Shown: positions 7,870-16,756, counted from the first letter of the stretch. The stretch: 64,000 nt of DNA from JALZVT01 sp964634815 (GCA_964634815.1 CAZWMD010000004.1:62001-126000); one strand, 5' to 3'. The notes: generated by a model not told the origin, from the sequence alone. Numbers and translations: made by a program.

Positions 7870-9726
7870 TCAGCGCGCGCGACCTGCCCGCCAGGCTTCA
7901 ATCAGTTGGTCATAGGGTACCGTTTTCCCGGGTGGTTTTTCATTGGCAAGCTTAGGTTTGGGGGAGCCGGGCCTTGCCAGCCAAACGTCCGCTGATTCTT
8001 CCGGATTCAAGCGCGGTCCGCAGTCACCCTGAATGCCATGGCGCTCAAGTCGCTGCATGACCCGATCTTGTTGTCGTGCCAGATCATCGAGGGCCTGTTG
8101 TGCTGTTTTTTCGCCACTCACTGCGTTTGCCACATTTTCCCACCAAAGCTGAGCAAGCTTTGGGTAGTCCGGCACGTTCGTACCCGTGGGTGTCCAGGCA
8201 ATACGTGCAGGGCTGCGATAGAACTCAACCAGCCCGCCCAGTCGGGGGGCGGCCTCAGTCATCGCCTGAGATTGCAAATCAGAATCTCTAATGGGAGTAA
8301 GCCCATGTAGCGTCTTTTTCAGCGATACCGTTTTGGACACCACAAACTGAGCATACAACCAGGCAGCCTTCTGCCGCTCAACGGGGGTACTGGACAGCAG
8401 CGTCCACGAACCCGTGTCCTGATAACCCAGTTTCATTCCCTCCTTCCAGTAGGGTCCGTGTGGTGAAGGGGCCATACGCCACTTTGGTGTGCCATCTTCA
8501 TTCATTACCGCAAGCCCCGGCTGAATCATGTCGGCTGTGAATGTGGTGTACCAAAAGATCTGTTGCGCGATTTGTCCCTGAGCTGGCACAGGGCCCGCTT
8601 CCGAAAACGTCATACCAGCCGCTTCCGGAGGGGCAAAGCGTTTCAGCCAATCCATGTATTTTGTGAGCGCATAGACAGACGCAGGACTGTTGGTCGCCCC
8701 ACCTCGCTGTACCGACGAGCCTGCTGGTCGACATTCTTCGACACGAATCCCCCACTCATCTACCGGCAAGCCATTTGGCAGCCCGGCATCCCCTGCGCCC
8801 GCCATAGATAGCCAGGCGTCGGTAAATCTCCAACCAAGACTCGGGTCCTTTTTGCCGTAATCCATGTGGCCATAAACAGGTTGGCCATCTAACTCTTTAA
8901 CGTGCTTGGAAAAGAACTCGGCAATGTCTTCGTAGGCAGACCAGTTTTCAGGCACACCAAGCGGATAGCCATAAAGTGCTTGGAACTGGTTTTGCAGATC
9001 CGGGCGAGAGAACCAGTCGTAACGAAACCAGTAGAGGTTTGCAAACTGCTGATCGGGTAACTGATAGATCTTGCCATCGGGGCCAGTTGTGAAACTGAGC
9101 CCTATGAAATCATCCAAATCGAGTGTTGGCAGAGTGACTTCCTTTCCGGCGCCCGCCATAAAGTCCTCAAGTGGTACAACGTGACCGTAGCGCGAATGGG
9201 TGCCAATGAGATCGGAGTCATTCACGTAAGCGTCGTAGATGTTTTCTCCGGACTGTATTTGGGTTTGCAACCGCTCAATAACATCCCCTTCCTGGATCAA
9301 ATCATGAGTGACCTGGATTCCAGTAATCTCATAAAACGCCTTGGCAAGGACTTCGCTTTCATAAGCGTGCGTAGTTAACGCCTCAGACACCACCTTGATG
9401 TTCATACCACGGAATGGTTCTGCTGCGGCCGTAAACCAGGCAAGCTCGGCCTGGGCTTGCTCTGTTGACAGCGTGGTGGGTTGAAATTCTTTACTTTGCC
9501 ACCTGAGTGCATTGGCAGCAAAATCGAGGGTTACCGACGAGGCTCTATCAGGGGTCGATGAATCTGCTGGTCCCACAGCATCCTGGACTGACGGCGAGTT
9601 GTCCCCGCAGCCCAGAATCAAACTGGCGAGCAGCAATGTGACTGAGGGCTTAGCCAATTCACGAGACAGGCATTTAGTCTGGCCGCGAGTCAGGAGCTGA
9701 AATGGGTTTAACAGTGATACGGCCAT
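7870..9726 (-). CDS. glpV: ABC importer solute-binding lipoprotein, GlpV type
   Basis: 618-residue extracellular solute-binding protein. A lipobox is seen in LLLASLILGC|GDN (Cys about 40), so it is a lipoprotein anchored in the periplasm. The length, much greater than the about 400 residues of usual sugar-binding proteins, and the internal pattern (GMNIKVVSEALTTHAYESEVLAKAF, YEITGIQVTHDLIQEGDVIERL) fit the binding protein of the GlpSTPQUV glycerol importer described in Rhizobium. It is the last gene of a six-gene operon whose order GlpS-T-P-Q-U-V is complete here. Glycerol as ligand is inferred from family and synteny; no glycerol kinase or dehydrogenase gene is next to it. Confidence 0.85.
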   Translation of the reverse strand: MAVSLLNPFQLLTRGQTKCLSRELAKPSVTLLLASLILGCGDNSPSVQDAVGPADSSTPDRASSVTLDFAANALRWQSKEFQPTTLSTEQAQAELAWFTAAAEPFRGMNIKVVSEALTTHAYESEVLAKAFYEITGIQVTHDLIQEGDVIERLQTQIQSGENIYDAYVNDSDLIGTHSRYGHVVPLEDFMAGAGKEVTLPTLDLDDFIGLSFTTGPDGKIYQLPDQQFANLYWFRYDWFSRPDLQNQFQALYGYPLGVPENWSAYEDIAEFFSKHVKELDGQPVYGHMDYGKKDPSLGWRFTDAWLSMAGAGDAGLPNGLPVDEWGIRVEECRPAGSSVQRGGATNSPASVYALTKYMDWLKRFAPPEAAGMTFSEAGPVPAQGQIAQQIFWYTTFTADMIQPGLAVMNEDGTPKWRMAPSPHGPYWKEGMKLGYQDTGSWTLLSSTPVERQKAAWLYAQFVVSKTVSLKKTLHGLTPIRDSDLQSQAMTEAAPRLGGLVEFYRSPARIAWTPTGTNVPDYPKLAQLWWENVANAVSGEKTAQQALDDLARQQDRVMQRLERHGIQGDCGPRLNPEESADVWLARPGSPKPKLANEKPPGKTVPYDQLIEAWRAGRAR

Positions 9727-9763
9727 AGGGTGGATCGCTCTACAGGTGTCAAAAGCCGGAACC

Positions 9764-10045
9764 TTAGCCCCAGCGCATAATGATCAGTGTACTCAGGATG
9801 CAGCCAACACTCACCCACCAAACGGGCCAATCGCTAAGCCCAACCCAACAAATGTGGATAAACGCAGCGCACAAAAGACTGATAAAGAAACGATCTCCCC
9901 GCGTCGTATCCATGGGCAGAAAACCACGCCTTGCAACCGTTGGAGAGCGCCGCTCCCAAACGGTTAGCAGCAGCAAGCTAACAGCAATCGCACAAAAGAA
10001 AATAGCTGTAGGTGTTGTCCATGCCATCCAGGCTAACGCTTCCAT
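9764..10045 (-). CDS. glpU: DUF2160 small membrane protein, GlpU type
   Basis: About 93 residues from the ATG at 10045 (MEALAWMAWTTPTAIFF), with three hydrophobic segments and the family-typical RRGFLPMDTTRGDRFFISLL between the first and second. DUF2160 proteins are found almost only in GlpSTPQUV-type importer operons, which makes this small gene the best marker of the transporter type. The start overlaps the stop of the preceding permease by one base (TGATG). The open frame extends upstream of this ATG, but the upstream part lies inside glpQ and is not credible. Confidence 0.88.
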   Translation of the reverse strand: MEALAWMAWTTPTAIFFCAIAVSLLLLTVWERRSPTVARRGFLPMDTTRGDRFFISLLCAAFIHICWVGLSDWPVWWVSVGCILSTLIIMRWG

Positions 10046-10854
10046 CACGACACCCGCCCAAGCGCAAAACCCGCCGCCAGGTGTTTTCGAACAAACCAGA
10101 CAACAACAACTCCCGGTACTATGGTTAGTACTCCAGCCGCACAAAGAACGCCCCAGTCCATACCTGATGCACTTACGGTGCGCGTCATAACAACAGCAAT
10201 AGGTTTTGCTTCGCTGCCGGTCAAAGTACGCGCCAGAAGCAACTCCACCCAGCTAAACATGAAGCAGAAAAATAGAGTGACGCCCAGCGCTGCCCGATTC
10301 ATTGGCAGGAATATACGAGTAAAAAAGAACCATCGAGAGTGGCCATCGAGCTCTGCCATTTCATCAATCGATTTTGGCACTCCGGAGAAAAATCCCTCCA
10401 AAATCCATACCGCAAGAGGCACTGTGAAAAGGCAGTGTGCAAGGGCCACCGCCAGGGGCGTGTCAAATAAACCAACAGACGAATACAGTTGAAAGAACGG
10501 CAACAAAAACACAGCCGGTGGAGACATTCGATTGGTCAACAACCAAAAGAACAGATGTTTATCTCCAAGAAATCGGTAGCGTGAGAACACAAAGGCCGCA
10601 GGTACGGCAACCCCAAGCGAAATGGCGCTATTCAAACCTACATAGGAGAGCGAATTAATGAACCCACCCGACCAAACCGGATTCGTGAAGATCTCCTGAA
10701 AATTTTGCATAGTCGGCGCATTGGGTAGCCACTCAACACCGGAGGCAATGCTTTCGTTAGTTCGCAATGCCATGTTAAGCAGCCAATACAGTGGCAGCAG
10801 CAGATACAAACAATAAATCCAGAGAACTCCCTGGCAGAGTCTCGAGCTGATCAT
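10045..10854 (-). CDS. glpQ: ABC importer inner-membrane permease, GlpQ type
   Basis: 269 residues, six predicted transmembrane helices, binding-protein-dependent transport permease of the MalG class. The EAA loop that docks to the ATPase is visible as DEMAELDGHSRWFFFTRIFLP. It starts with an ATGA overlap on the stop of the partner permease and ends with a TGATG overlap on the DUF2160 gene, so translation is tightly coupled. By position it is the second permease of the glycerol-type importer. Confidence 0.92.
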   Translation of the reverse strand: MISSRLCQGVLWIYCLYLLLPLYWLLNMALRTNESIASGVEWLPNAPTMQNFQEIFTNPVWSGGFINSLSYVGLNSAISLGVAVPAAFVFSRYRFLGDKHLFFWLLTNRMSPPAVFLLPFFQLYSSVGLFDTPLAVALAHCLFTVPLAVWILEGFFSGVPKSIDEMAELDGHSRWFFFTRIFLPMNRAALGVTLFFCFMFSWVELLLARTLTGSEAKPIAVVMTRTVSASGMDWGVLCAAGVLTIVPGVVVVWFVRKHLAAGFALGRVS

Positions 10855-11747
10855 GTCAGATCACCAGAACGTTTCACGACACTGGTGTAAAACAAATAGC
10901 ACAGCAGCAGATTCATAAGAAAGTACAGCAGAGAAAACGCCGCTGCCGGACCAAGATCGAACTGTCCAACGGCTATGGTGGCCAGGTACTGGCTAAGGAA
11001 GGTGGTGCTACTCCCAGGGCCGCCACCAGTAAGCACAAAAGGTTCTGTGTAGATCATCAAACTGTCCATCAACCGTAACAGTACGGCAATAACCAGCACA
11101 CCCCACAGCCTGGGCAATTCAACAAAGCGGAATATCTGAAACGAAGAAGCGCCGTCGAGCACAGCAGCGTCATAATTGGCCCGTGGTATAGCTGACAGCC
11201 CGGCAAACGACAATAAGGCCACCAGCGACGTCCAGTGCCAAATGTCCATCGCCAGTAAGGTGAGCCAGGCATCAAGCGGGTTACTGGCGTAATTGTAGTC
11301 AACACCAAAGCCCACCAGCAGCGAACCCAGCAAGCCTATATCTGGACGGGCAAAGATTTGCCAGATCGTACCTACTACATTCCAGGGCACAAGAAGAGGA
11401 ATAGCCAGTAAAATTAGAATAGCGGAAGTGAAACGGGAATTTCTCGGCAACCCCCTGGCCACCATTAACCCAAGAGGAATCTCAATGAGCAAAACCAGGG
11501 CGCTGAATACAAGTTGGCGCTGGAACGCATCAATGAAGCGTTGGTCGCGCAGAGTCTCCCTGAACCAGTCTAATCCAACAAAATACCTCGTATTGAAATC
11601 AAGAATGTCTTGTACTGAGTAGTTCACAACCGTCATCAAGGGCACAACGGCACTGAATGCAACCACCAACAAGACCGGCAGCATTCCAAGCCAGGCTGCA
11701 TTGGTGTAGTTCGCAGGTCTTGTTACTGCAGAATCATTCACAGACAC
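10851..11747 (-). CDS. glpP: ABC importer inner-membrane permease, GlpP type
   Basis: About 298 residues, six transmembrane helices, MalF class. The ATPase-docking loop reads NYDAAVLDGASSFQIFRFVELP. The frame is open further upstream into the ATPase gene, but a GTG at 11747 shares a base with the upstream TAG stop (TAGTG) and a second GTG lies at 11741; either gives the normal length for this family. It forms the heterodimeric channel with the following permease. Confidence 0.9.
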   Translation of the reverse strand: MSVNDSAVTRPANYTNAAWLGMLPVLLVVAFSAVVPLMTVVNYSVQDILDFNTRYFVGLDWFRETLRDQRFIDAFQRQLVFSALVLLIEIPLGLMVARGLPRNSRFTSAILILLAIPLLVPWNVVGTIWQIFARPDIGLLGSLLVGFGVDYNYASNPLDAWLTLLAMDIWHWTSLVALLSFAGLSAIPRANYDAAVLDGASSFQIFRFVELPRLWGVLVIAVLLRLMDSLMIYTEPFVLTGGGPGSSTTFLSQYLATIAVGQFDLGPAAAFSLLYFLMNLLLCYLFYTSVVKRSGDLT

Positions 11748-12874
11748 TATTTCTGCTCCATTTGTTGTCCCATTGAGACACGCAGGTTGTCGCAAAATAG
11801 TTCATACCGATCCAAACGCAGCCGCAGTTCGCCATTGAGATGCGCTCCAAGCACACAACTGACCTGCGCCGTGCTTTCACCAATTGCAACACGGGCAATA
11901 CCAAGGGCCTGTTGGGAGTTGGCTCCAACAAGCCGGGTACCCAAAAGCTTGACCGGTATGCTTATCGAGCTGCCGGGCCGGGAGGATTGCGTTTCTTGTG
12001 TGAGGTTCACAGTCTGGGTTTCAAGTACCCCCCACTCCGGCCGGAAACCTATCTGCAAATTGCCTTTTGGGAGATCTCCGGGTGCTGCCTTCACAGGCTG
12101 GCCGGCCACCTCAAACCCCTCTGCGAATTGCTCAGCGGGCAGCAGGTTCATGCCGGGGTTACCAATAAATCGGGCAACCTCCGTGTGAGCCGGACGGTCA
12201 TATAGCTCCTGTGACGAAGCGGTTTGCAAAAGGCGACCATCGTGCAAGACGCTAACTGCATCAGCGAAAGTTAAGGCCTCGGTCTGATCATGCGTGACAT
12301 AGACCATGGTCGTATCCAGCTCTGCCTGAGCACGCTTCACGGCGCCGCGTAACCGCCATTTCATACCGGGTTCAACCGCCGTGAGTGGCTCGTCGAGAAG
12401 CACCATCGGCAAATCATCTCGAACCAACGCCTTGGCAAAGCCAACCAGTTGTTTCTGGAACAAGGATAACGCCGGAGGCTTGGCATCCAGAAGTTCACCT
12501 AAATCAAACAACTCAGCAACGGCCTCGGCGCGACGGCGACGCACAGCACGACTGACTCCGCGGGTACGCAGAGGGAAGGCAATATTGTCGCGTACTGAGA
12601 GTGAGTCATACATAACCGGAAACTGGAACACCTGGGCTACGCCGCGCTTACCTGCACTCAGCTTCGAGACATCGACGCCATCAAACACAATTCGCCCATG
12701 TTCGAGGGGCAACAGTCCGGACAGCAGATTAAGCAGGGTTGTCTTGCCTGCCCCCGAGCTTCCTAACAGCGCAAGACTGCCACCCGAAGGCACTTCAAAA
12801 CTCAGTCCCTTTAGGGTGGGCTGCACACTACCCGGATAGGTAAATTGCAATTCTTCTACTTCAAGTCGCGCCAT
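11747..12874 (-). CDS. glpT: ABC importer ATPase with degenerate signature, GlpT type
   Basis: 375-residue ATPase. Walker A GSSGAGKTT (about residues 38-46), Q-loop in QVFQFPVMYDSLSVRDNI, Walker B VLLDEPLTAVEP followed by MKWRLRGAVKRAQ, H-loop VYVTHDQTEA, and a C-terminal regulatory (TOBE-like) extension. The ABC signature that normally reads LSGGQ is here LSLFQKQLVG, so it is degenerate. Degenerate signatures and the DEPLTxxxPxxKW string are typical of GlpT, one of the two non-identical ATPases of the glycerol importer. The start overlaps the end of the first ATPase gene by 14 bp. Confidence 0.9.
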   Translation of the reverse strand: MARLEVEELQFTYPGSVQPTLKGLSFEVPSGGSLALLGSSGAGKTTLLNLLSGLLPLEHGRIVFDGVDVSKLSAGKRGVAQVFQFPVMYDSLSVRDNIAFPLRTRGVSRAVRRRRAEAVAELFDLGELLDAKPPALSLFQKQLVGFAKALVRDDLPMVLLDEPLTAVEPGMKWRLRGAVKRAQAELDTTMVYVTHDQTEALTFADAVSVLHDGRLLQTASSQELYDRPAHTEVARFIGNPGMNLLPAEQFAEGFEVAGQPVKAAPGDLPKGNLQIGFRPEWGVLETQTVNLTQETQSSRPGSSISIPVKLLGTRLVGANSQQALGIARVAIGESTAQVSCVLGAHLNGELRLRLDRYELFCDNLRVSMGQQMEQK

Positions 12875-13949
12875 GCTGAGCGATCTCCAACAAATTGCGC
12901 GGGTCTACATAAACGTCTAACAGGCCACTAGATTCAACAGCTGGGTCTGCTCTCTCACTACCATCAGACTTGATCAGCGCCATGACATTTTGCACACCAT
13001 CGAGTCGCACAACCCACAGCGGTCGTTTACCAGTGTTGCCAGCATCAGCATCATGCAGTTCACCTTGCACAAAAGTGTGACTACCACTGGTTTCAATCGC
13101 CTGCACAGCAATCTGAAATCGTTGAGCACCAGACCCGCCATCGCTGAGGTTTGCTGGATCAAGCACAAGGTGTTCAGGTCGAATCGCTTGCACAAGCCCC
13201 GAGCCCGCGGAATCACTTACCAAATTTACTGCGGGTTCGCTCATGAGGTGCGCCGCTTCGAGAGACGCTGGATTGCGATACACCTCAAGCGCGGTACCAC
13301 TTTGCAGGACCCTTTGCTCAGACATCAATACCAATGAATCACTGAGCGCGAAGGCATCCCGGCTATCTGAACTGGCGAATAACGCGGTGGTTTGCGTAGT
13401 GCGCAGCAACTGTCCAAGCTCTTGGGTAAGTCGCTCACGCAATCGAAAGTCCAGATTTACGAAGGGTTCATCAAGCAGCAGTATCTGCGCCTCGCTGGCA
13501 AGCGCCCTACCTATTGCCAGCCGTTGCTGCTGTCCACCCGAAAGCTCCGCGGGCCGTCTGTCGAGTAACGGCGTCAACTGCAGTGTTTCGGCGATCTGCT
13601 CAACACGAGCTCGCCGCTCACTCCTGCCTGCTGCACCACCACTTTCACGACTATTGCGACTGCCCCGCATGGGTGACTCAATATTTTGCCGAACGCTCCA
13701 GTGAGGGTAGTTAACAAACGCCTGAAAAACACAGGCCACCGAACGCTGACCACTGCGCAAAGACGGCAGAGCCTGGCCATTAAGCAAGACCTCGCCCCGG
13801 GCCGGAGACATCAGTCCGGCAATGTGGCGCAGAAGGTTGGTTTTGCCAGAGTTGTTTCGTCCTAAAATCACGCCGATCTGGCTTGATTCAAATTTCAGCT
13901 GGACCGGCGCGCACTGTGGCGCCAAGCGAAGATTGTTCAGTTGCAGCAC
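12861..13949 (-). CDS. glpS: ABC importer ATPase with canonical signature, GlpS type
   Basis: 362-residue ATPase, first gene of the operon as seen. Walker A GRNNSGKTN (note N for the usual C/S and N for the final T/S), Q-loop in ACVFQAFVNYPHWSVRQNI (the NYP string is typical of GlpS), intact signature LSGGQQQRLAIGRAL, Walker B ILLLDEPFVNLD, and an ASSDSRDAFAL segment where the switch-loop His would be expected (Ser-Asp instead of His-Asp). So the two ATPases appear to complement each other: one lacks the signature, the other has a non-standard H-loop. Start GTG at 13949; a stop codon lies in the upstream repeat. The region upstream is lost in an assembly gap. Confidence 0.88.
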   Translation of the reverse strand: MLQLNNLRLAPQCAPVQLKFESSQIGVILGRNNSGKTNLLRHIAGLMSPARGEVLLNGQALPSLRSGQRSVACVFQAFVNYPHWSVRQNIESPMRGSRNSRESGGAAGRSERRARVEQIAETLQLTPLLDRRPAELSGGQQQRLAIGRALASEAQILLLDEPFVNLDFRLRERLTQELGQLLRTTQTTALFASSDSRDAFALSDSLVLMSEQRVLQSGTALEVYRNPASLEAAHLMSEPAVNLVSDSAGSGLVQAIRPEHLVLDPANLSDGGSGAQRFQIAVQAIETSGSHTFVQGELHDADAGNTGKRPLWVVRLDGVQNVMALIKSDGSERADPAVESSGLLDVYVDPRNLLEIAQHGAT

Positions 13950-13969
13950 CGGTTGAGCAACGCCCCCGC

Positions 13970-13990
13970 TAACTATTAACTACTTACTAT
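13970..13990. repeat. 7-bp tandem repeat at assembly gap edge
   Basis: Three heptamers TAACTAT, TAACTAC, TTACTAT run directly into the gap at 13991. On the reverse strand they place stop codons in all three frames just upstream of the importer operon. The core CTAYTAAY also occurs in the 13-bp units at 5315-5473. Confidence 0.8.
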
Positions 13991-14090
13991 NNNNNNNNNN
14001 NNNNNNNNNNNNNNNNNNNNNNNNNNNNNNNNNNNNNNNNNNNNNNNNNNNNNNNNNNNNNNNNNNNNNNNNNNNNNNNNNNNNNNNNNN
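13991..14090. other. Assembly gap (100 N)
   Basis: Exactly 100 N between the importer operon and the TPR protein gene, both on the minus strand. A heptamer repeat borders it on the left, so an AT-rich tandem array was probably lost. The promoter of the importer operon is likely in or next to this gap. Confidence 0.98.
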
Positions 14091-14094
14091 GGTA

Positions 14095-15885
14095 CTAGTC
14101 TAACCGAGACGACTCTGGCGCGTCGCCAACTACCGTACCGGGAGTTGACGTATCAGGAACCAGCGCCTCAAGAGAGGCTCGAGCCGCCTGGCGAAAATAG
14201 GCGCTCGCGGCCCAACGTTCGGCATTCTCCAGATACCACTGGGCTCGGCTGTCACCGAGCAACCGCATAGCCTCACCCAAAAAATAATTTACTCGAGCAG
14301 ACCAGGGTACACGGCGCCAAGCAATCTCAAGATACGCCTGCGCCTCCCCAGCCTGGCCAATATAGAGATGTGCAAGCCCAAGCCTGTAAATAGCTTCAAA
14401 GTTATCCGGCTGCGCATCGAGGACATCACGCAAATCAAAAACCGATTCACTGTAGCGCTCCGCGCATTCAGGTCGACGCTGGACAATACACCCGGCTGTG
14501 GCCAGAGAAGATCTCTCCAGCAAGACACCCGGATCCTCAGGGGCTATCGCTTCCAGTCGAGCAATAAGCCCCACAGCGAGCTCTTTTTTACCCTGGAGCC
14601 GAAGAGCCTGGGAGTAGCCCAGCAGCGCTGAACGGCGTGCCGGCTCATTTTTCAGGACGCGCTCATAAAGCCGCTCAGAGGCTACCGGATTCATCAACAT
14701 GGACGCATCAGCCAATACCTCCCGAACCTCAGCGGCAGCAAGCGGCTCCACGTGCACGTCGTCATTGGACGCAACAAAAGAAGTATCCGGCAGCTGTCCG
14801 GTCAGGGTCTCTGCCCGCGCTTCGCTGGCAATGCGTCGCTCGCGTACGCTAGTCGAACGACGGCCTGATCCAGATAGAGCCTGCAAGGCATTGGTCGCCT
14901 TGAGCAGATCAATCAGACTTTCGTCCGGAAACGGCGGATCGCCGAGCACCAGAGACGCCGCAAGCTTTTGCTGGTCTACCTTGGACTGGACAAACAAGTA
15001 ACGGACCAGAGCATGGGCGCTGTGATAAAAGCGTTGCGTCTTGAGGCGGCTTACGCCCTGCAGATCACGCAGAGCCAAAAGCTCATGGAGCGGAAAGTCT
15101 GGTTCTTGTTCTGAGTTTCGCCAGCGTCCAAGCTCGTAGCTGATCATCCTGGTTGAGGACGTGCCTATTGATTGTGAGGGCTGATCTGATTGTGAGGGCT
15201 GATCTGTGAAACTCACTTCTGCGAGGAAGCTGGCCAAACCTTCTTCAAACCAGAGTGGCAATCCGCCGGGAACATCACGCCGCAGTCGATAGTGGACGTA
15301 TTCGTGAAACAGGTTTTCACGCAGTGACTGCAATCCCGCAAAGGGCCCAACCACAAGGGTGGTTTTGGCAAGAGTAGGCACGGTGAAAGCCGCAAAATGC
15401 CCAGACCGAAAGAGCCGATTGAAGTCTGCTCGCCGGCGCATAACGACCAGGTGGACGCCATCGTCTAGATTCTGCGTGCCGTTCTGCGCAAGAGCTGGCG
15501 CAATGCGCTTCACCAATGGAATAAAGGGGGCGACAAACTGATCAACCAACACATCAAACTGTTCAAGCTCCTGAAGTAGTTGCAGGGCTTTTGGCCTCTT
15601 GAGATCGGTGACAAGTATGCGCCTGAGCGAAGTTTCACTGGCCGGCGTAAAACGCGCCCACGCGCGCTCAGCAGTGTCTGCACGAACCACGCCGACGTCA
15701 AACAGAGCTAAAAACAGCACAATGCCTGGGAGGAGGATCGGCGAACTTGCTAAACTGGATCCTATGAGACGCAACAAAGCCAGCCAACCCCGAGCCAAAC
15801 GACGTTCCACACTGGGCCTTTGTGTTGGTGTTCTTAAGCTTGCCAGCCCCCCTTCCACCAGGTTTCTCTCTTTCGTCTCTGTCAT
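14095..15885 (-). CDS. Secreted TPR protein with HEYVH (gluzincin-like) motif
   Basis: About 596 residues. The N-terminal hydrophobic stretch (LLPGIVLFLALFDVGVVRA) is a signal peptide or anchor. The middle carries NLFHEYVHYRLRRDVPGGLPLWFEEGLASFLAE: an HExxH-like HEYVH with a downstream WFEEG, the arrangement of the DUF1570/peptidase MA-like domain. The C-terminal third has tetratricopeptide-type helices (MLMNPVASERLYERVLKNEP, NFEAIYRLGLAHLYIGQAGEAQAYLE). An 18-bp direct duplication gives a doubled DQPSQS in the middle. Start uncertain: ATG 15885, a TTG at 15957, a GTG at 15810 or TTGs near 15775. All but the last overlap the divergent neighbour substantially. Probably a periplasmic protease-like or scaffold protein. 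Confidence 0.83.
   Translation of the reverse strand: MTETKERNLVEGGLASLRTPTQRPSVERRLARGWLALLRLIGSSLASSPILLPGIVLFLALFDVGVVRADTAERAWARFTPASETSLRRILVTDLKRPKALQLLQELEQFDVLVDQFVAPFIPLVKRIAPALAQNGTQNLDDGVHLVVMRRRADFNRLFRSGHFAAFTVPTLAKTTLVVGPFAGLQSLRENLFHEYVHYRLRRDVPGGLPLWFEEGLASFLAEVSFTDQPSQSDQPSQSIGTSSTRMISYELGRWRNSEQEPDFPLHELLALRDLQGVSRLKTQRFYHSAHALVRYLFVQSKVDQQKLAASLVLGDPPFPDESLIDLLKATNALQALSGSGRRSTSVRERRIASEARAETLTGQLPDTSFVASNDDVHVEPLAAAEVREVLADASMLMNPVASERLYERVLKNEPARRSALLGYSQALRLQGKKELAVGLIARLEAIAPEDPGVLLERSSLATAGCIVQRRPECAERYSESVFDLRDVLDAQPDNFEAIYRLGLAHLYIGQAGEAQAYLEIAWRRVPWSARVNYFLGEAMRLLGDSRAQWYLENAERWAASAYFRQAARASLEALVPDTSTPGTVVGDAPESSRLD
15170..15205. repeat. 18-bp perfect direct duplication within TPR protein gene
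   Basis: Two identical 18-bp units (15170-15187 and 15188-15205, GATTGTGAGGGCTGATCT), in frame, encoding a repeated six-residue DQPSQS in the linker after the HEYVH domain. Confidence 0.9.
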
Positions 15886-16411
15886 TTCAGGTTTACTGGT
15901 CAGCTCACAAGTCCTGGCCCAAACGAGCGAGCCGCAAGAGAGAACATTGCCCAACAAAATGTCTTGCCAGGCACTACAAACCGTCGGCTTGCACGACTAC
16001 GAAGGCGCACCAGAAAGCTATGAAGCTTCCACGTTTTTTGAATCCAAATTTGAATTGCGCATAAACAAAGTACTCACCCGGCATCTTGCTGCAAGTGGTT
16101 CAGGAGCAGCCGAAGCAACCCCGGATTTGTTTTTGACCCTGCGCGCAATCAATGCCAGACCCATCGATTTGCGGTGTCGACAAATTCAGGGCCTGGGGGG
16201 CGAGCTCGGTTTTAGTTGCAGCAATACGCCCCCGTCAGAACTGTTACTTATCAATCCGCAAAGTCTGCGCTTCACACGGACTTCGATCGGCGGCTGGACC
16301 TTTGCAGATCGCCCCGCTAAATCCAAAAACAACAAATCCGAAGAGAGTCAGGGGAATCTTGGCGATGACTCCCTCTTTGTAGAATACGGCAACTGCGAGG
16401 CTGTTCGCTAA
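15764..16411 (+). CDS. Secreted protein of unknown function
   Basis: 215 residues from the ATG at 15764 (MRRNKASQPRAKRRSTLG), a positively charged n-region, then a hydrophobic FLSFVSVISGLLVSSQVLAQ and likely cleavage after LAQ. The mature part has paired cysteines (MSCQALQ, LRCRQIQ, FSCSNT, YGNCEAV), suggesting disulfides in the periplasm. I do not recognise a family. It is divergent from the TPR protein gene and its signal-peptide region is antisense to that gene's N-terminal region; both readings encode hydrophobic leader-like sequence. Confidence 0.72.
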   Translation: MRRNKASQPRAKRRSTLGLCVGVLKLASPPSTRFLSFVSVISGLLVSSQVLAQTSEPQERTLPNKMSCQALQTVGLHDYEGAPESYEASTFFESKFELRINKVLTRHLAASGSGAAEATPDLFLTLRAINARPIDLRCRQIQGLGGELGFSCSNTPPSELLLINPQSLRFTRTSIGGWTFADRPAKSKNNKSEESQGNLGDDSLFVEYGNCEAVR

Positions 16412-16432
16412 AATCTTGCTTGTTGCTTGCTG

Positions 16433-16756
16433 CTACTTTTCGTCTTTTTGGGTTGGAGCGGCTTCAAGCGCTTCAAGTTCAGCCAGTAGATCAGCGACAA
16501 CCGCAGCTGGCGCAGGAGCATCCTCATCAAGGCGCTTCTCGGCGGTGACATTGACCTGCTCGATCGACGCGATTCGAGACTTTACCTCAAGGCTCGATAC
16601 CTGAACTTGCTGGATATCCTCAGCTTGCGCGCTCCAGGTACCGGCAACCCCTAAAACTCCAAAAAAAACAGCGGCGCTATGCCGACAAATCATATGACTC
16701 CAATTCTCTTTCTGGCTCTTCTTGTGGCCTATCTTGTAGCCTGTCTCGTAGCCCAT
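16433..16756 (-). CDS. Small secreted protein, unknown function
   Basis: 107 residues. A Shine-Dalgarno GGAGG sits 10 nt before the ATG at 16756. An n-region rich in Lys/His is followed by the hydrophobic AAVFFGVLGVAGTWSAQA, then a short mature domain of about 60 residues that is helical and acidic toward the end (LLAELEALEAAPTQKDEK). It lies downstream of the transglutaminase-like protease on the same strand, 119 bp away, and converges on the secreted protein to its left. No known family recognised. Confidence 0.68.
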   Translation of the reverse strand: MGYETGYKIGHKKSQKENWSHMICRHSAAVFFGVLGVAGTWSAQAEDIQQVQVSSLEVKSRIASIEQVNVTAEKRLDEDAPAPAAVVADLLAELEALEAAPTQKDEK

